Shown: one piece after another, positions 6,552 through 8,875 of the stretch | Position numbering within the stretch: the stretch's first letter is position 1 | Layout of the letters: every line of letters starts with the position of its first letter | From: an uncultured Desulfomonile sp. | Lineage (GTDB): Bacteria > Desulfobacterota > Desulfomonilia > Desulfomonilales > Desulfomonilaceae | Reading direction: 5' to 3' | Assembly (NCBI GenBank): GCA_903920415.1 | Contig: CAIXMD010000172.1 | Coordinates: 1 to 8,875 of the forward strand | Length of the DNA stretch: 8,875 nucleotides | Made by a program: the position numbers and the translations under genes | The notes under the pieces: model-generated | Databases searched by the model: none | What the model was told of the DNA's origin: nothing | The model's input: the letters and a program-made list of their open reading frames with translations, nothing else

Positions 6552-7472
6552 GTGAAGGAAATCAATAACGTAGCTGTCCTTGGAGCAGGAGCGATGGGGG
6601 CTGTCTACGCCTCCCGGTTTTTCGATGCGTCTTTGTTCTCCACAGTATTGGTCGCCCGGGACCCACGCTATGATCGACTGCGAGCAGAAGGCTTGGTGGT
6701 CAACGGGAAACACTATTCAATCCAGGTCGTTCACCCTGATGAGGCCGCCACGCCTGCCGATCTCATCATCGTTGCTCTTAAAGACTACAACCTTCCAGAA
6801 GCGATCAACGATTTGAAAAACCTGGTCGATGGTGAGACGACGCTTATCTCTGTAATGAATGGGCTTGACAGCGAAGAGTACCTTGGTTCCGTCTACGGCA
6901 TGGATAAAGTGCTCTATGCAGTTGCCGTTGGAATAGATGCCGTTCGTGAGGGAAACTCGGTGACCTATACCAATCCCGGGAAAGTCTTCTTTGGTGAGCT
7001 TGACAATTCCCATCAGAGTGAACGAGTCCGACGCGTGCAGGCAGCATTTGAGCGGGCAGGAGTCGTATTTGAAACACCCACCGACATGACACGTATGCTG
7101 TGGTGGAAGTTCATGATCAACGTAGGGGTGAATCAGGCCTCTGCAGTGATGCTCGCGCCATACGGAGTCTTTCAATCATCGCCGGATGCGCAAGCATTGA
7201 CGGAAGCGCTGATGCGTGAGGTCATCGCGCTCGCACAACGCATTGGTGTGAACATTGGGGAGCAGGATCTCGATGGATGGTATGCCGTTCTAAAATCCCT
7301 ATCTCCCGAAGGCAAGACCTCGATGTTGCAGGACATTGAGGCAGGCCGCAAGACCGAGGTCGAGGTTTTTGCCGGAAAGGTGGTAGAGCTTGGCAAGGGG
7401 CACGGTATCCCCACACCCGTGAACCAAACCCTGTTGAGCATTGTTCACGTTTTGGAGCAATATCGGGCTTGA
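6552..7472 (+). CDS. 2-dehydropantoate 2-reductase family protein (PanE/ApbA-like)
   Basis: A 306-residue NAD(P)-dependent reductase; PanE itself reduces ketopantoate to pantoate on the way to coenzyme A. The N-terminal Rossmann domain has the glycine motif GAGAMG at residues 11-16, a conserved lysine in VALKDYN (K77) and NG at 103-104. The C-terminal helical domain begins near residue 180. Residues matching the E. coli catalytic and binding set are present: K186 in WWKFMINVGVN, with N190 and N194 on the same helix, S257 in TSMLQD and E269 in KTEVE. This suggests an active enzyme. Paralogues acting on other 2-oxo acids share these residues, so the exact substrate is open. It starts 63 bases after the permease stop with no clear terminator between, so it may be read from the pump promoter. 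All 15 arginine codons are CGN. The longer start at TTG 6534 would add six residues. Confidence 0.88.
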   Translation: MKEINNVAVLGAGAMGAVYASRFFDASLFSTVLVARDPRYDRLRAEGLVVNGKHYSIQVVHPDEAATPADLIIVALKDYNLPEAINDLKNLVDGETTLISVMNGLDSEEYLGSVYGMDKVLYAVAVGIDAVREGNSVTYTNPGKVFFGELDNSHQSERVRRVQAAFERAGVVFETPTDMTRMLWWKFMINVGVNQASAVMLAPYGVFQSSPDAQALTEALMREVIALAQRIGVNIGEQDLDGWYAVLKSLSPEGKTSMLQDIEAGRKTEVEVFAGKVVELGKGHGIPTPVNQTLLSIVHVLEQYRA

Positions 7473-7781
7473 GACAACTGATCCGTATCTCGTGGGTCGT
7501 CGGTTTTGAACAAGAAACCCCGAGCGCACCTAGAAACAGTACTATAAGGAGATTTATCAATAATTCGTCAATTCACTCCATAAATACGCCGATTGAGTAT
7601 TTAATTTTATGAGAAAATTGGAAGATAAAATCTCCACAATTGCCATTTTAGCCACCTCTGCGACTATTATATCTCCGGCTCTTCAGGTTTGATGTATAAT
7701 AATCTACGATGACCACCGCACCGATACACAAGGCGCCACTGTCCAACAATTAACAAACCAAATCGGAGAAAGGGAGGATAA
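7473..7781. other. AT-rich intergenic region before the RNA ligase
   Basis: About 310 bases with no supported gene. An AAGGAG at 7546-7551 looks like a ribosome-binding site, but no start codon follows at the right distance. A 27-codon frame at 7609-7692 begins MRKL and is hydrophobic, but it has no ribosome-binding site. AATTTT (7603-7608) and AAAATT (7614-7619) form a small dyad. The base composition drops compared with the genes to the left, which may mark the edge of a transferred segment. No clear rho-independent terminator is seen after the reductase. Confidence 0.6.
7695..7700 (+). promoter_or_regulatory. Candidate -10 box of the RNA ligase promoter
   Basis: A perfect TATAAT lies 81 bases before the ligase ATG. 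No good -35 hexamer is found 16-18 bases upstream, so promoter status rests on the -10 box and the AT-rich context. The leader would be roughly 75 bases. Confidence 0.4.
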
Positions 7782-8783
7782 ATGAGAAAACTCGCTAGTG
7801 TTCAAGTCGTAAAGGATGTAAGCCCGATACCGAGCGCTGACCGTATCGAAAAGGTCACAGTACTGGGCTGGGAGACAGTCGCACGGAGGGGTACCCTAAA
7901 GGTAGGAGACCTCTGTGTCTACATAGAGCCGGATGCTATAGTTCCGGAGCGACCTGAATTCGAGTTCCTACGACCTGATAAATTCAGGATCAGGACTAAG
8001 CGTATGAGGGGACAGATAGCGCAAGGCATAGTTTTTCCCCTACAAGACCTCGATATTGTAGGCAACGTAGGGGATGACGTCACTGAATTATTGAATATCA
8101 CAAAGTACGAACCGCCGCTACCTGTAGAGTTAGCTGGGGAAGCTCTAGGCGTAAGACCGTGGTTCGTTCCTAAAACAGACGAGGTGAGAATACAAGCATT
8201 CCCAGAATTGTTAGATGATATGCGTTGGTTTGAAGTTTATGTGTCCACTAAACTTGATGGAACCAGCATGTCCGTGTATTGGTATGAAGGTAAGTTCGGC
8301 GTGTGTAGCAGGAACCTTGACTTGAGAGAATCAGAAACTAATTCCTATTGGCAGGTGGTAAATAGGTACAATCTAAGGGAAGTGCTTCCGGCATTATGTG
8401 AGAAGATTCATGGGTTGGGCATAGTAATTCAAGGGGAACTTTGCGGACCCGGAATCCAGAAGAATAGACTAGGATTAAAAGAAGTTGACTGGTTCATATT
8501 CAATGTCTGTATCCCTGACTATAAGCTCTACTCCAGTATTTACAACCTTCAGGAATACTGTGAGTTAGCCGGACTGAGACATGTGCCGATATCTCACCAA
8601 ATGATATTCGACCACACTATCCAGGATTTACTAGAGATGGCACAAGGTAAATATGAAGGCACACAGAACGACAGGGAGGGTATCGTCGTGAGGACTATCT
8701 TCTCTGTAACATCCAAGATTCTGGATGACAAGGTTCTTAGCTTCAAAGTGCTCAACAACGACTTTCTTGTTAAGGAGGAGTAG
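7782..8783 (+). CDS. DRB0094-type (Rnl5-like) RNA ligase
   Basis: A 333-residue ATP-dependent RNA ligase of the type first described from Deinococcus radiodurans DRB0094, which seals nicked RNA through a ligase-AMP intermediate. These proteins have an N-terminal OB-like module (residues 1 to about 105) and a C-terminal nucleotidyl-transferase domain. All key motifs are visible: motif I KLDG with the nucleotide-accepting lysine K157, motif Ia SRN at 176-178, motif III GEL with E218, motif IIIa FNV at 240-242, motif IV EGIVVR at 299-304 and motif V SFKVLNNDFLVKE with K322. It should therefore be active. The ATG follows AGGGAGG by four bases. Arginine codons are unusual: 15 of 21 are AGA/AGG, against 0 of 15 in the neighbouring reductase, which suggests transfer from another genome. 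Another start codon follows its stop by three bases, so it was probably the first gene of a small operon. RNA repair after damage is the likely role. Confidence 0.92.
   Translation: MRKLASVQVVKDVSPIPSADRIEKVTVLGWETVARRGTLKVGDLCVYIEPDAIVPERPEFEFLRPDKFRIRTKRMRGQIAQGIVFPLQDLDIVGNVGDDVTELLNITKYEPPLPVELAGEALGVRPWFVPKTDEVRIQAFPELLDDMRWFEVYVSTKLDGTSMSVYWYEGKFGVCSRNLDLRESETNSYWQVVNRYNLREVLPALCEKIHGLGIVIQGELCGPGIQKNRLGLKEVDWFIFNVCIPDYKLYSSIYNLQEYCELAGLRHVPISHQMIFDHTIQDLLEMAQGKYEGTQNDREGIVVRTIFSVTSKILDDKVLSFKVLNNDFLVKEE
8772..8778 (+). promoter_or_regulatory. Strong ribosome-binding site inside the end of the RNA ligase gene
   Basis: AAGGAGG lies within the last codons of the ligase (VKEE) and eight bases before ATG 8787. 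It indicates a translationally linked downstream gene. Confidence 0.6.
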
Positions 8784-8786
8784 GCG

Positions 8787-8875
8787 ATGACTACTATAAG
8801 ACCAAGGTGGTGTTGGAGTTTATTAAAAAACAACAGAGCCTCTTGCAAAAGTCCCTTTTCGTCATTCCTGCGAAA
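8787..8875 (+). CDS. Start of an unidentified gene after the RNA ligase, running off the window
   Basis: ATG 8787 is eight bases after a perfect AAGGAGG and three bases after the ligase stop, so a translated second cistron is likely. Only 29 codons are visible (beginning MTTIRPRWCW) and I do not recognise them. The composition (three Trp/Cys codons in four) is unusual for a real N-terminus. A second frame over the same bases, open from 8774, reads DYYKTKVVLEFIKKQQ and looks more protein-like but has no start codon. A single-base change near the start could therefore have moved the frame. From about 8834 the sequence looks like a dispersed repeat, so the gene may be interrupted. Confidence 0.35.
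   Translation, partial: MTTIRPRWCWSLLKNNRASCKSPFSSFLR
8834..8875. repeat. Left part of a GTCATTCC-type dispersed palindromic repeat (cut by window end)
   Basis: GTCATTCCTGCGAAA at 8861-8875 is the left arm and centre of a palindrome of the form GTCATTCC-nGCGAAAGCn-GGAATCC that I know from many proteobacterial genomes as an interspersed repeat. The right arm would lie beyond the window. The preceding TCTTGCAAAAGTCCC may belong to the same unit. The call rests on recalled similarity, since only one arm is present. Confidence 0.45.

Noticed and set aside
7609..7692. 27-codon hydrophobic frame starting MRKL
   Set aside because: No ribosome-binding site; the shared MRKL start with the ligase is too short to mean duplication.

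Overview
The window reads as accessory-rich chromosome from a Gram-negative bacterium of moderate GC. The strongest evidence for an outer membrane is a tripartite-type RND pump: a lipoprotein-anchored periplasmic adaptor followed by an AcrB-class inner-membrane permease. The mix of a GvpN-like ATPase, a stand-alone receiver protein, an HAE1-type RND pump and a palindromic GTCATTCC-type repeat would fit a deltaproteobacterium (Desulfobacterota) or relative. That placement is an inference and no marker gene proves it.

Layout, left to right. (1) 2-454, plus strand: the C-terminal 150 residues of an AAA+ ATPase, most like the gas-vesicle protein GvpN. (2) 455-879: a gap with decayed sequence. It includes an unrecognised open stretch on the plus strand and, on the minus strand, the start of a response-regulator receiver domain that breaks off after about 20 residues. 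(3) 880-1697, minus strand: a stand-alone CheY-like receiver protein, and upstream of it a small protein with two CxxC pairs (zinc-ribbon-like). (4) 1698-2163: a divergent intergenic region with a candidate extended -10 promoter and a perfect CTGTGA-N4-TCACAG dyad just ahead of the pump genes. (5) 2164-7472, plus strand: adaptor, RND permease, then a ketopantoate-reductase-family (PanE/ApbA) protein, closely spaced and probably one transcription unit. No outer-membrane channel gene follows, so the pump probably uses a TolC-like channel encoded elsewhere. (6) 7473-7781: an AT-rich gap with a TATAAT box. (7) 7782-8783, plus strand: a complete DRB0094-type (Rnl5-like) RNA ligase with all nucleotidyl-transferase motifs. 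Its codon use is sharply different from the genes to its left. (8) 8772-8875: a strong ribosome-binding site overlaps the ligase's end and precedes the start of another reading frame. Within about 50 bases this runs into what looks like one arm of a dispersed palindromic repeat, where the window ends.

The pump genes form the clear functional unit: the adaptor is expected to couple the proton-driven permease to an outer-membrane channel. The RNA ligase appears to be a separate, probably transferred, RNA-repair locus. I see no CRISPR array, tRNA, rRNA, integrase or intact transposase. Nothing here amounts to a clearly new system. The points most worth a second look are the RNA ligase with its interrupted downstream partner, the decayed receiver, and the leader dyad of the pump operon.
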